From assembly GCF_003932955.1 (NCBI RefSeq), contig NZ_QOVY01000009.1, forward strand, positions 44,261 to 108,260: DNA of 64,000 bases, written 5' to 3'. Under the pieces are notes generated by a model. The model saw only the letters and a program-made list of their open reading frames with translations, did no database searches and was not told where the DNA came from. Positions 44,145 through 52,741 of the stretch are shown one piece after another. The translations under genes and the position numbers were made by a program. Position 1 is the stretch's first letter. Each line of letters opens with the position of its first letter. Origin of the DNA: Chryseobacterium sp. SC28 (lineage in GTDB: Bacteria; Bacteroidota; Bacteroidia; Flavobacteriales; Weeksellaceae).

Positions 44145-45311
44145 ATGAAAATAAATTTAAATGCTAATCTTTTTGTCTTGGTTTTGATTTTCGTAGGCTG
44201 TTTTTTTTATTCACAAATCAGACCGGAAACTATCTATGGCGATTACAACGGCTACTGGATTTCCAAAGATAATTCGGCAGCTTACGTCATCACTCAGGAG
44301 ACAAACAATTTGACGGGATTCACCATAGGTGGAATCACGTATGCTACGGGCGTCAACAACCAGTCTCTTGTGGATCACAGCGTCCCGAATATCATACAGG
44401 AAAATTATCAGGCGTTTCCTTCATCTTTGGCAACCATCGGCGCCTCCTTAGTTGGTGTTCCCAGATATGTAAGTGGCGTCGAACAAACACAATTAAATGC
44501 ACCTTCTTTAAGTTGTGCTAACGCGTTAGGCTATTATCTACGGGATGGTATTCATGGTTTGGATTTGAGTACGGCTGTTTTTAATATACCGAAACAAAAT
44601 CTGACTTTCAATGTAAATGTATTAGCAGACATTAATCCCAGCTGTATCAGTGATAATATTCCCGATATTATCGTAACACAGGTTGGACAGCCCAGCGGTA
44701 GTTATGATATTTTTAAATTTATCGATGCGACTGGTGCAACCGTTGGTACTGAGCAACAAATCAAGTTTTCGACTGTGACACCGTCCGGACAAGCAAAGTG
44801 GAATTTCTATTTTGCAGCAAACTGTCCGCACGACTATAACAGCGGGTTGTCCGGTACCAATCGTGATACCCGTATCTTGGCTTTTAAGCTGAGCGATTTT
44901 GGTATTACAGCGGCAAATTATACATCTGCCATCAAATTTGTTCAGGTGCTGTCGGGTGAAAGCGATGTTGCTTTCACTGCTTATAGCACTAATTCCATGT
45001 CTTTATATTGCCTTGAAAATGCGGTCACAACAGGAACGGCTTTGGATACCAAAGCAGGGATAACCTCTTTGAACCGTGCGGGCTCTTCTGCCAGCAATGA
45101 TAACTGGCCAATGGTTCGCAAAGGCGGATTTCTGGCATTGGAGTCCAATAAAAAGCCCTTGGTCATCACCAGAACTACTACGGCAAATCTTGCCAATATT
45201 ACGAACCCCGTGGAGGGTATGATGGTATTCGATACCAGCGAAAATTGTCTTAAAATATACGTTAATTCAGCAATTGGCTGGAAGTGTTTCAATAAAAAAA
45301 CCTGCCCATAA
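44145..45311 (+). CDS. Secreted protein of unknown function, flavobacterial structural-protein type
   Basis: A 388-residue protein with a signal peptide (LFVLVLIFVGCFFYSQ). The mature part is rich in Thr, Asn and Ser and predicted beta-rich. The C-terminus has NITNPVEGMMVFDTSENCLKIY followed by GWKCF, a pattern common at the ends of flavobacterial surface proteins. Two cysteines (ENCLKIY, WKCF) and a terminal CP may form disulfides. I recognise no enzymatic motif. Its TAA overlaps the ATG of the next gene by one base. Confidence 0.7.
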   Translation: MKINLNANLFVLVLIFVGCFFYSQIRPETIYGDYNGYWISKDNSAAYVITQETNNLTGFTIGGITYATGVNNQSLVDHSVPNIIQENYQAFPSSLATIGASLVGVPRYVSGVEQTQLNAPSLSCANALGYYLRDGIHGLDLSTAVFNIPKQNLTFNVNVLADINPSCISDNIPDIIVTQVGQPSGSYDIFKFIDATGATVGTEQQIKFSTVTPSGQAKWNFYFAANCPHDYNSGLSGTNRDTRILAFKLSDFGITAANYTSAIKFVQVLSGESDVAFTAYSTNSMSLYCLENAVTTGTALDTKAGITSLNRAGSSASNDNWPMVRKGGFLALESNKKPLVITRTTTANLANITNPVEGMMVFDTSENCLKIYVNSAIGWKCFNKKTCP

Positions 45312-45847
45312 TGAAAAAAATATTTTCAGTTTTTATCTTGCTTGCTTTTAAATCAAGCATGTACGGACAAGTGATTTTTGGTGATGCTGTAGGAACTGCC
45401 ACCGATAAGACTTCTGTCCTAATGGAGTTTGCCAATAGCGGAGACAGAGGTCTCATCCTTCCGTACGTTACCGATAAATCGGCGATTACCTCGCCCGGAA
45501 GCATTATTTTAGATGCCAGCACTCCTGCATCGGCAAAAGTAAAGTATTATACGGGTACTGCCTGGGCAGATCTGAGTGTGGAACCCAGTAATGTGACATC
45601 TTACTTAGGCATCCAGCCTGCTGCAAAGGAAAATGCCAATGCAAAAGTAGTTATCGGAGCCGCCAACTCGTCGGCGGATGGTATTTTGGTTTTGGAGTCC
45701 GCGAATAAGGCAATGGTTTTGCCCATAACGCCGTCTTACCAAAATATCATAAATCCGGCTCCAGGAACTATGGTGCTTACGAATAACGGTGGTTTTAAAA
45801 CCTTGGCCGTTTACAACGGTCAGCAGTGGAGCTTCTGGTCCTATTGA
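45311..45847 (+). CDS. Secreted protein of unknown function, coupled to the preceding gene
   Basis: A 178-residue protein with a signal peptide (FSVFILLAFKSSMYGQ). Two copies of a motif are visible: GSIILDASTPASAKVKYYTGTAWADL near the middle and NIINPAPGTMV...YNGQQWSFW at the end. The second resembles the tail of the preceding protein (NITNPVEGMMV), suggesting the pair share a domain. It is translated by coupling (TAATG). The role is unknown; surface fibre or adhesion is a guess. Confidence 0.7.
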   Translation: MKKIFSVFILLAFKSSMYGQVIFGDAVGTATDKTSVLMEFANSGDRGLILPYVTDKSAITSPGSIILDASTPASAKVKYYTGTAWADLSVEPSNVTSYLGIQPAAKENANAKVVIGAANSSADGILVLESANKAMVLPITPSYQNIINPAPGTMVLTNNGGFKTLAVYNGQQWSFWSY

Positions 45848-45949
45848 GTCCTAAAAGTACGAAGAAGACGGATATGCGGATTTTAAAGATGTGTGAAAAT
45901 CGACTGGCATTGTTACAAAAAACGCTTTACAGTTTAGTCCGAAAACGCG

Positions 45950-45957
45950 TAGCTTTG
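45950..45957 (+). promoter_or_regulatory. -7 box (TAGCTTTG) for mnmE
   Basis: TAGCTTTG matches TAnnTTTG and ends 4 bases before the mnmE ATG. This is another almost leaderless arrangement. Confidence 0.45.
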
Positions 45958-45961
45958 CAAG

Positions 45962-47347
45962 ATGAATCAGGACACCATTTGCGCGTTAGCCACTGCCAAC
46001 GGAGTAGGCGCCCTCGGGATTATCAGAGTTTCGGGGTCGCAGTCTTTTGCGATTGTAAATAAAATTTTTGAAGGTAAAAATCTCGAAAATGAAACCTCGC
46101 ACACCGTCCATTATGGCTTTATAAAGGAAGAAAATGAAACGATCGATGAGGTGATGGTTTCTGTTTTCCGAGCGCCAAAAACTTTTACGGCAGAGGATTC
46201 TGTGGAGATTTCTTTTCACGGTTCGCCTTACATTGCGAGGCGGATTTTGGAAGTGCTAACCAAAAACGGCGCAAGAATGGCAAAAGCCGGCGAGTTTACG
46301 ATGCGCGCTTTTATGAACGGCAGAATCGATCTTTCGCAAGCCGAATCTATCGCAGACCTCATCGCTTCGGACAATGAAGCCGCCCGAAAAGTGGCTCTCA
46401 ATCAGCTGAAAGGCGGCATTTCTCAGGAAATTTCTGTTCTGAGAAGCGATCTCTTGAATTTCACTTCGCTCATAGAATTGGAATTGGATTTTGCGGAGGA
46501 AGATGTAGAATTTGCGGATAGAAGCGCTCTGCAGCAATTATTAAATAAAATCGAGGTGAAGTTAACTTCATTAATCGACAGTTTCCAGTACGGAAATGCC
46601 ATCAAGAACGGAACATCGGTCGCCATCATCGGTAAGCCGAATGCGGGAAAATCGACGCTTTTGAATGTTTTGCTAAAAGAAGAACGGGCTATTGTTTCGC
46701 AAATTGCAGGCACCACGAGGGACACGATAGAAGAAGTGCTGCACATCAAAGGCAACGCTTTCCGGTTGATTGATACGGCAGGACTGCGGGAAACGGCGGA
46801 CGAGATAGAAGCCATCGGCGTGCAGAAAGCCAGAGAAAAAGTAGCATCCGCGGATATTTTGATTTATCTTGCCGATGCCGCCACAGAAGATTTTTCCGAA
46901 GATTTCGAAATCCTAAAATCCTTGGTTCGAGATGATTTGAAAGTCATCATCTGCGCCACCAAGATCGACGAAGTTTTGCCTACAAAATATAATTTGGTGG
47001 AAACGGCATTTCGCCAAGCAATGTCGTTTGATTTTGACTTTCTTAAAATTTCGGCGTTAGAAAATCAGAATATTCAGGATTTGAAAAATGAATTGTCTTC
47101 CTTTGTCGAACATCTGAAATCTGAGGAGAATAACGTCGTCATCACCAACCAGCGCCACTTCGAGGCGCTTAAAAAATCTTTGGAATCTGTTCAAAAAGTG
47201 GGAGAGGCGGTGCAATCCCGGCTTACGACCGAGCTATTGGCTTACGAGCTCAGAAATGCCTTGGAATACCTGGGGGAAATTTCTGGACACTTCAGCAACG
47301 ACGAGGTATTGGGTAATATTTTCAGTAAATTTTGTATTGGAAAATAA
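45962..47347 (+). CDS. mnmE: tRNA uridine-5-carboxymethylaminomethyl modification GTPase
   Basis: A 461-residue GTPase that with MnmG modifies U34 of some tRNAs. The N-terminal tetrahydrofolate-binding domain (DTICALATANGVGALGIIRVSG) is followed by the helical domain, the G domain (GKPNAGKS at 224-231, TTRDTIEE, DTAGLRET) and the invariant C-terminal FCIGK motif. Length is normal. The 3' end of mnmE is an integration site for some genomic islands in other phyla; no island is seen here. Confidence 0.96.
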   Translation: MNQDTICALATANGVGALGIIRVSGSQSFAIVNKIFEGKNLENETSHTVHYGFIKEENETIDEVMVSVFRAPKTFTAEDSVEISFHGSPYIARRILEVLTKNGARMAKAGEFTMRAFMNGRIDLSQAESIADLIASDNEAARKVALNQLKGGISQEISVLRSDLLNFTSLIELELDFAEEDVEFADRSALQQLLNKIEVKLTSLIDSFQYGNAIKNGTSVAIIGKPNAGKSTLLNVLLKEERAIVSQIAGTTRDTIEEVLHIKGNAFRLIDTAGLRETADEIEAIGVQKAREKVASADILIYLADAATEDFSEDFEILKSLVRDDLKVIICATKIDEVLPTKYNLVETAFRQAMSFDFDFLKISALENQNIQDLKNELSSFVEHLKSEENNVVITNQRHFEALKKSLESVQKVGEAVQSRLTTELLAYELRNALEYLGEISGHFSNDEVLGNIFSKFCIGK

Positions 47348-47879
47348 ATCGTGTTTATTTTCAGTTGAATTGTCTTCTTTTGCAGTTGTTTCGTTTTTAG
47401 TTATTTAAATCACTTTTTTCTCTTTCGGTTTTGCTTTTTGTTCGACACTTGTTGCAGGTTTCTTCGAAAGCGCTTCGAAAAAAGCACCCTTTTTCCGAAC
47501 AAGACTCGAACACTTCTCGAACACTTCTGCAAGAAAAGCCTTTTTTTGGTGTTTTTAATCGCCGGAAAATAGAATGTTGCGAAAGAGGATTTGTTTATTT
47601 TTTCTATTCAGATTTCACGATTTTTGAAATTTACGCATAAAATTTTGTACAAAAGCTTTTAAAACATACCCTTTCCCCGATATAATATCATTCCTCCACG
47701 CGCTTCCACATTTTTTTTCTTTACTAAGCGAGATGCTTTTCGTATCCATTCGCCATTTTTTAGTGATGGGATTTTCCATACGTTTTGCAGCACTAATTCA
47801 CATCTTCTGACCCAAGTGTGGCAAATAAATTGTATTGAAATGGTGACATTACTATGTTTATCTATTAAAAAATTCGGCT
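47348..47879. other. Gene-free region after mnmE with tandem repeat and hairpin-forming DNA
   Basis: The 532 bases between mnmE and the CinA-like gene contain no convincing gene. Within 47461-47540 lie TTCGAA units around AAGCGCTT, and the 11-base unit CTCGAACACTT occurs twice at about 47505-47526. One frame stays open over this stretch and reads through to TAG at 47569, giving a basic 44-residue peptide from a TTG at 47438. It may be a small ORF, a structured RNA or chance. Nothing is seen in the remainder. Confidence 0.5.
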
Positions 47880-48392
47880 ATGAAATTTTCAAAAGTTATA
47901 CTAGATCAGATAAGCAAAAATCTGCGCGAAAGAAACCAAACCATTGCTGCTGCCGAAAGCGTGACGTCGGGATTTTTGCAACTGGCTTTCTCGCAAATGC
48001 TAAATGCACAACAGATTTACAATGGCGGTATCACCGCTTACACCCTTGAGCAAAAAGTTAAGCATCTAAAGGTGGACAGCACCGAAGCCAAAGAGACCGA
48101 CTGCGTCTCCACCAACATTACCGAATCTATGGCTCTCAATGTCGCTAATCTATTTGATGCCGACTGGTCGGTCGCCACCACCGGATATGCGACGGCGGTA
48201 CCGGAATCACAAGGCGAAATTTTTTCGTATTATGCCATAGCTTATAAAAACCGGATCGTTTTATCGGAGCGTACAGATCTGCATCCTATGACCAAACCGT
48301 TAGACGCACAAAAATATTTTATGGAATGTGTATTGAACAGCTTAGATCGCTGCTTAACCAAGGATGTGCAGTCATTAAAAACCAATTATTAA
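47880..48392 (+). CDS. CinA C-terminal domain (PncC-like) protein
   Basis: A 170-residue protein with the nicotinamide-nucleotide amidase fold: TIAAAESVTSG near the start, YNGGITAYTLEQKVKHL, VSTNITESMALNVA and DWSVATTGYA. Relatives deamidate nicotinamide mononucleotide in NAD recycling. The N-terminal competence/damage domain of full CinA is absent. It lies near two stress-type genes (SDR and YciE/F-like), so a stress-linked role is possible. Confidence 0.85.
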   Translation: MKFSKVILDQISKNLRERNQTIAAAESVTSGFLQLAFSQMLNAQQIYNGGITAYTLEQKVKHLKVDSTEAKETDCVSTNITESMALNVANLFDADWSVATTGYATAVPESQGEIFSYYAIAYKNRIVLSERTDLHPMTKPLDAQKYFMECVLNSLDRCLTKDVQSLKTNY

Positions 48393-48562
48393 TTGACGGA
48401 CGAACCGATAAGAATTGTTTCTAAACCAATAAATATTCACAGAGCGGATGTCTGGGAGACAAAATGTTTGGTTCTGTTCAGCTATCATCCGTAAAGCCAA
48501 CCTATTTTCTCGAATAATAAAAAAGTGCAAATACAAAAATTGGTAAATAGAATAACTTGATT

Positions 48563-49315
48563 ATGAAAGACTTGCAATTGAAAGACAAAACAGTCCTCAT
48601 CTCAGGCGCAGACAGCGGCATCGGAAAGGCAGCGGCCTTACTCTTAGCAGAAGAAGGCGCCGACATTGCCATTATTTATCACGAAAATACCGACGATGCC
48701 GAAGAAACTCAGCAGGCCATCCGGCAGCTTGGTAGGAGGGCCATTATTTTCGGTGGGGACGTCAATAACTGGGAATTTTGCGAAGAGACGGTTCAAAAAA
48801 CAATGGCAGAATTCGGAAAGATTGATATTTTAATCAATAATGCAGGTGTGCAGTTTCCTTGTGATAAAATTGAAAATCTAAAGGAAGAAAATATCCGCAA
48901 AACTTTTGATGCCAATATCATTGGAATGATTTTGCTTACCAAAGCCGTTTTTCCGCATTTGAAAGCCGGTAGCAGCATTATCAATACCACCTCTGCCGTT
49001 GCATACCAAGGTAATCCTGAATTGTTGGATTATTCTGCGACCAAAGGTGCCATTGTCTCATTTACCCGCTCTTTGGCTTTGCAAGCAAAGGAACGAGGCG
49101 TGCGTGTCAACGGTGTGGCGCCCGGCCCGGTGGCTACGCCGCTTACCAAACGGACGTTCGGCCAAGAAGAGGAAGATCTAAATAAGCCACCTTTGGAACG
49201 CAATGCTACGGCAGAAGAAATTGCTCCGAGTTTTCTTTTTCTGGCAACGGAAGCTTCCGCGCAGATGACAGGGCAAGTATTGCACCCAAATGGTGGACAG
49301 ATTGTAAACGGCTGA
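48563..49315 (+). CDS. SDR family oxidoreductase (general stress type)
   Basis: A 250-residue short-chain dehydrogenase/reductase. The NAD(P)-binding GADSGIG is at residues 15-21, NNAG near 92, the catalytic Tyr157 and Lys161 in YSATK, and a C-terminal GGQIVNG. The acidic residue pattern after beta-strand 2 does not clearly decide cofactor. It resembles YhdF/YdaD-type stress dehydrogenases of Bacillus. ATG 48563 is preferred to TTG 48557, two codons upstream. Confidence 0.88.
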   Translation: MKDLQLKDKTVLISGADSGIGKAAALLLAEEGADIAIIYHENTDDAEETQQAIRQLGRRAIIFGGDVNNWEFCEETVQKTMAEFGKIDILINNAGVQFPCDKIENLKEENIRKTFDANIIGMILLTKAVFPHLKAGSSIINTTSAVAYQGNPELLDYSATKGAIVSFTRSLALQAKERGVRVNGVAPGPVATPLTKRTFGQEEEDLNKPPLERNATAEEIAPSFLFLATEASAQMTGQVLHPNGGQIVNG

Positions 49316-49418
49316 TTATCGACATTTTTTTTAGAAATCTTTTAAAAAAAATAGAATAATGGACTTTTTTGGTATGCTGATTGTTTAAAACAAATCATTA
49401 ATTAAAAAATAAAACATT

Positions 49419-49973
49419 ATGGCAACTACCACAAAATCTGCTTCCACAAACAGCAAGACGACCACGAAGACCCCTGCAAAAAGAAATGCAGCGAAAGATT
49501 TGAAAGACCTACTCGAAGATAGCCTAAAGGATATCTACTGGGCTGAAAAGGCACTCGTAAAAGCGCTATCCAAAATGGAAAAAAATGCAAGCGACGATAA
49601 ACTGAAAGAGGCCATCGCGCAGCATTTGATCGAAACAGAAGAACACGTCAGCCGATTGGAGGAATGCTTCGAATCTCTCGGCAAAAAAGCACAAGCAAAA
49701 AAATGCGATGCGATGCAGGGACTCATCGAGGAAGCGGAAAGCATCATCAAAGAAACCGAGCCCGGAACCGTGAGAGATGCGGGCATTATCGCAGCTTCTC
49801 AAAAAGTAGAGCACTATGAAATCGCCACATACGGAACTCTGGCCGCTTTCGCGAAAATTCTCGAAGAAGAAACATCGCTTAAAAATTTCTTGGCAACTCT
49901 TGAAGAAGAAAAGAAATGCGACGAGCTATTGACCAAGCTTGCAGATACTAATCTTAATTCGCAAGCAAAGTGA
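49419..49973 (+). CDS. YciE/YciF-like ferritin-fold stress protein (DUF892)
   Basis: A 184-residue protein. A Lys/Thr/Ser-rich tail (about 1-25: TTKSASTNSKTTTKTPAK) precedes a four-helix DUF892 domain (LEDSLKDIYWAEKALVKALSKM, EHVSRLEECFE, KVEHYEIATYGTL). The Glu and His residues of helices 1, 2 and 4 are positioned as in ferritin-like di-iron sites. Members are induced by osmotic or oxidative stress. The basic tail could bind DNA, as in Dps-like proteins; this is inference. Confidence 0.88.
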   Translation: MATTTKSASTNSKTTTKTPAKRNAAKDLKDLLEDSLKDIYWAEKALVKALSKMEKNASDDKLKEAIAQHLIETEEHVSRLEECFESLGKKAQAKKCDAMQGLIEEAESIIKETEPGTVRDAGIIAASQKVEHYEIATYGTLAAFAKILEEETSLKNFLATLEEEKKCDELLTKLADTNLNSQAK

Positions 49974-50053
49974 TAGAATAAAATGATTTGAGGATTTATT
50001 AAAATCGTCTTTCAAAAAGAGTTTATCCATTTAAAAAATATAAGCACAGATTC

Positions 50054-50091
50054 AAAAAGAGGAATTCCATACAAAGGAATTTCTCTTTTTT
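50054..50091. terminator. Strong terminator hairpin after the YciE/F-like gene
   Basis: A 15-bp stem (50054-50068 with 50076-50090, one G-T pair) has a 7-base loop and T/A tracts at both ends. It separates the stress genes from the cysteine desulfurase. Confidence 0.85.
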
Positions 50092-50256
50092 ATGTAAAAT
50101 ATAAATATTAAATGTAACGAAATGCGAAGCACTATATTTTAAAAAATGTCTAAATTTATTTATAAATTGTAGCACTAATCTGCATTTATCTTTTATTGGC
50201 TGTATTGGATCTTTAGTAATGTACAACCCGCTCAATTCCAAATATTTATAGGTATT

Positions 50257-51387
50257 ATGAATGAATTCGTCTATTTAGATTACAACGCCACGACACCCGT
50301 AGATGAAAGAGTAGTACAAGCGATGCTTCCTTATTTTCAAAAGTTCTACGCCAATCCGGGCAGTGCGCATCTCTTTGGACTTGCCGTAAAAGAGTCACTG
50401 GAGCAAGCCACAGCAATAATGGCAGACTATATTTCCGCTAAATCCGATGAAATTATTTATACTTCCGGGGCTACAGAAGCCGTCAACTTAGCGATAAAAG
50501 GAGTTACAACGAGCGAGGATAAAAGCCATATCATCACTGTAAAAACGGAGCACAAAGCCGTCTTGGATGCTTGTTTGCACGCCGAGCGCCACGAAAATAT
50601 CACCTACCTGAATGTGCGAAAAGACGGGCTCATCGATGCTGATGAACTTAGAAATACGATTAACGATGAAACCTTCCTCGTGTGCATAATGCTGGTTAAT
50701 AACGAAACGGGCGTCATCCAGCCCGTCCAAGAGATTGCAAAAATTGCCCATCAAAAGGGATGTCTTGTTTTCTGTGATGCAACTCAGGCTGTCGGTAAAA
50801 TACCGGTAAATGTGAAAAGTTTAGGAATTGACTTAATGGCTTTTTCTGCCCACAAATTTTACGGACCAAAGGGCATCGGAGGCTTATACATCTCTTCTGA
50901 TATCAAACATAAAATGCATGCGCAAATCCACGGCGGAGGTCAGCAATTTAATTTAAGAAGTGGCACGCTAAACGTTCCCGGAATTATCGGTATGGCAAAA
51001 GCCTCAGAAATTGCCTTGGCGGAAAAGAATCTAAATAAACAAATTCTGGAATTGCGAAACCAATTAGAGAATGAACTATTGGATATCGCCGACACCAAAA
51101 TCAACGGAAATATACAGCACAGGATTTTCAACACTTCCAATATCTGCTTTGCAGGGGTCAACGCCGAACAGATGATTCTGTCCCTCGGAGAAATCTGCGT
51201 ATCGAGCGGCTCGGCTTGTAATGCCACTACATCAAGACCCTCTCACGTGTTGAAAGCAATGGGCATGGATGATCTGGACGCGCTTTCTTCAATACGATTC
51301 AGCTTAGGGAAATTTACGACGCCAGAAGAAATTGAACTGGCCGTAAAAAAAATAAAACAGACGGTTACTCGATTGCGCGAGAACTGA
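50257..51387 (+). CDS. Cysteine desulfurase (NifS/IscS family)
   Basis: A 376-residue PLP enzyme that takes sulfur from cysteine. The start YLDYNATTPVD, the PLP lysine Lys200 (SAHKFYGPKG) and the active-site loop SSGSAC with Cys321 are intact. It converges on the Moco operon, with stops only 4 bases apart. In that setting it could supply sulfur to the rhodanese domain of the MoeB protein for molybdopterin, or to XdhC-bound Moco as a terminal sulfido ligand. A general Fe-S role cannot be excluded. Confidence 0.92.
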   Translation: MNEFVYLDYNATTPVDERVVQAMLPYFQKFYANPGSAHLFGLAVKESLEQATAIMADYISAKSDEIIYTSGATEAVNLAIKGVTTSEDKSHIITVKTEHKAVLDACLHAERHENITYLNVRKDGLIDADELRNTINDETFLVCIMLVNNETGVIQPVQEIAKIAHQKGCLVFCDATQAVGKIPVNVKSLGIDLMAFSAHKFYGPKGIGGLYISSDIKHKMHAQIHGGGQQFNLRSGTLNVPGIIGMAKASEIALAEKNLNKQILELRNQLENELLDIADTKINGNIQHRIFNTSNICFAGVNAEQMILSLGEICVSSGSACNATTSRPSHVLKAMGMDDLDALSSIRFSLGKFTTPEEIELAVKKIKQTVTRLREN

Positions 51388-51391
51388 TCAA

Positions 51392-52300
51392 TCAATGTCC
51401 GCGGCCGTTTTTTATGGAAAATACATGCAAGGTTTGTGGGAAAAGCGCCTGCATATATTCCGCAACAGCACCGGGAGATCCAGGTAGGGTCAGGATCAAC
51501 GTATCATCCGAAAAGCCGGCAACACCTCGGGACAGCATAGCCGTTTTCACTCTATCTTGGCCGTAGCTTCTTGCTGTTTCCATCATTCCCGGAATTTCTC
51601 TGGTAATGAATGGCCGAACCGCTTCGGGGGTGACATCGCGATCGGAAAGTCCTGTGCCGCCGGTAAATAAAAGAAGATCACAGCCTTTATTTTTAAAAAA
51701 TTCAATTTGCTGACGAATGGCAGAGATATCATCGGGAACCACCACATAGTCAATAGACGGTATGCCATGTCTTTGAAGAATCTCTACCAACAATTTTCCC
51801 GAGATATCGTTTTTAAGACCTTGAAATACAGAGTCACTGCAGACCACGACGGCGGCGGTCAGATCATCGGCCGCAGTTATTTTTTCGCTGCTTTTGCCCC
51901 CTTGCTTTTCCAGAAGTTTGATGGTGGCTATTTCAATGTTTTTATCAATGGGTTTCAACATATCGTAAATGACCAAAGCGGCAACAGAGGCACCGTGCAT
52001 GGCTTCCACTTCCACGCCGGTTTTGTAGATGGTGTGAACCACAACAGTTATCGTTATATACAAATCTCCCAATTCGTAGCTAATTGCCGAATATTCCACA
52101 GGCAAAGGATGGCAGTCGGGGACGACATCGGAGGTTTTCTTAATTGCCAGCAAAGCTGCAGCTCTTGCAAATTCCAAAACATTGCCTTTGGGAACGCTTC
52201 CTTTTTTTACTGCTTCTATTGTAGAAAGGTGTGATACCTTGATGGTAGCAGAGGCTGTCGCTTTTCGGAGTGTGAAAGTTTTAAAAGTAATATCTACCAT
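51392..52300 (-). CDS. moaCB: Bifunctional molybdenum cofactor protein MoaC-MogA/MoaB (MoaCB)
   Basis: A 302-residue fusion. Residues 1-150 are MoaC (cyclic pyranopterin monophosphate synthase) with ALLAIKKTSDVVPDCHPL, GVEVEAMHGASVAALVIYDMLK and the conserved His, Glu and Asp-Lys active-site residues. Residues about 155-302 are a MogA/MoaB adenylyltransferase with LLLFTGGTGLSDRDVTPEAV and LPGSPGAVAEYM. It is the last gene of a minus-strand Moco operon, with MoaE's stop 3 bases before its start. Fusion of these two steps is known but less common. Confidence 0.93.
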   Translation of the reverse strand: MVDITFKTFTLRKATASATIKVSHLSTIEAVKKGSVPKGNVLEFARAAALLAIKKTSDVVPDCHPLPVEYSAISYELGDLYITITVVVHTIYKTGVEVEAMHGASVAALVIYDMLKPIDKNIEIATIKLLEKQGGKSSEKITAADDLTAAVVVCSDSVFQGLKNDISGKLLVEILQRHGIPSIDYVVVPDDISAIRQQIEFFKNKGCDLLLFTGGTGLSDRDVTPEAVRPFITREIPGMMETARSYGQDRVKTAMLSRGVAGFSDDTLILTLPGSPGAVAEYMQALFPQTLHVFSIKNGRGH

Positions 52301-52303
52301 AGC

Positions 52304-52741
52304 TTATCGGTTAGTTTTCCATTGGTGGGTTTCGTCTTCGAAAATCTCTTTTCCCCAGATGGGAAGTTCCTTTTTTATGCGTTCGACTACTTCTATGCAA
52401 GCATTGGTTGCCTCAGTTCTATGTTGGGAAGAAATCATCACAAACAGACAAATTTCCCCCGTGTTTACGATACCCAGACTGTGGTGAATATGCATACAAG
52501 AAATCTTGTATTTTTCAAAAATTTCTTCCCGAATTAATGCCATCTGTGTTAAAGCCAAATCTTCGTAAGCCGTATATTCTATCGCTTTTACCGTTTTACC
52601 ATCTGTTTTGTCTGCTCGGATTTGACCCAAAAAAATATGATGCGCTCCGATTTCTGTCTTTTCGGAATGTGCTGCGATACTTTTTGCAATCAAAGATGGC
52701 GATATAGCACCTTTTTCAAATATATTTTTAGTCTTATTCAT
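52304..52741 (-). CDS. moaE: Molybdopterin synthase catalytic subunit MoaE
   Basis: A 145-residue subunit that transfers sulfur from thiocarboxylated MoaD to precursor Z. Family features: GAHHIFLGQIRAD, EYTAYEDLA, HHSLGIVNTGE and the active-site lysine pair in VERIKKELPIWGKE. Length is normal. It overlaps the MoeB-rhodanese gene by 8 bases, so it is tightly coupled. Confidence 0.93.
   Translation of the reverse strand: MNKTKNIFEKGAISPSLIAKSIAAHSEKTEIGAHHIFLGQIRADKTDGKTVKAIEYTAYEDLALTQMALIREEIFEKYKISCMHIHHSLGIVNTGEICLFVMISSQHRTEATNACIEVVERIKKELPIWGKEIFEDETHQWKTNR

Noticed and set aside
47330..47347. mnmE 3' end as an attB-like site with a partner near 47830
   Set aside because: TTTTGTATTGGAAAATAA resembles the trmE-end attB of SGI1-type islands because both encode the conserved CIGK end. 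TTGTATTGAAA at 47830 is only a partial repeat and there are no integrase genes, so no island is supported.
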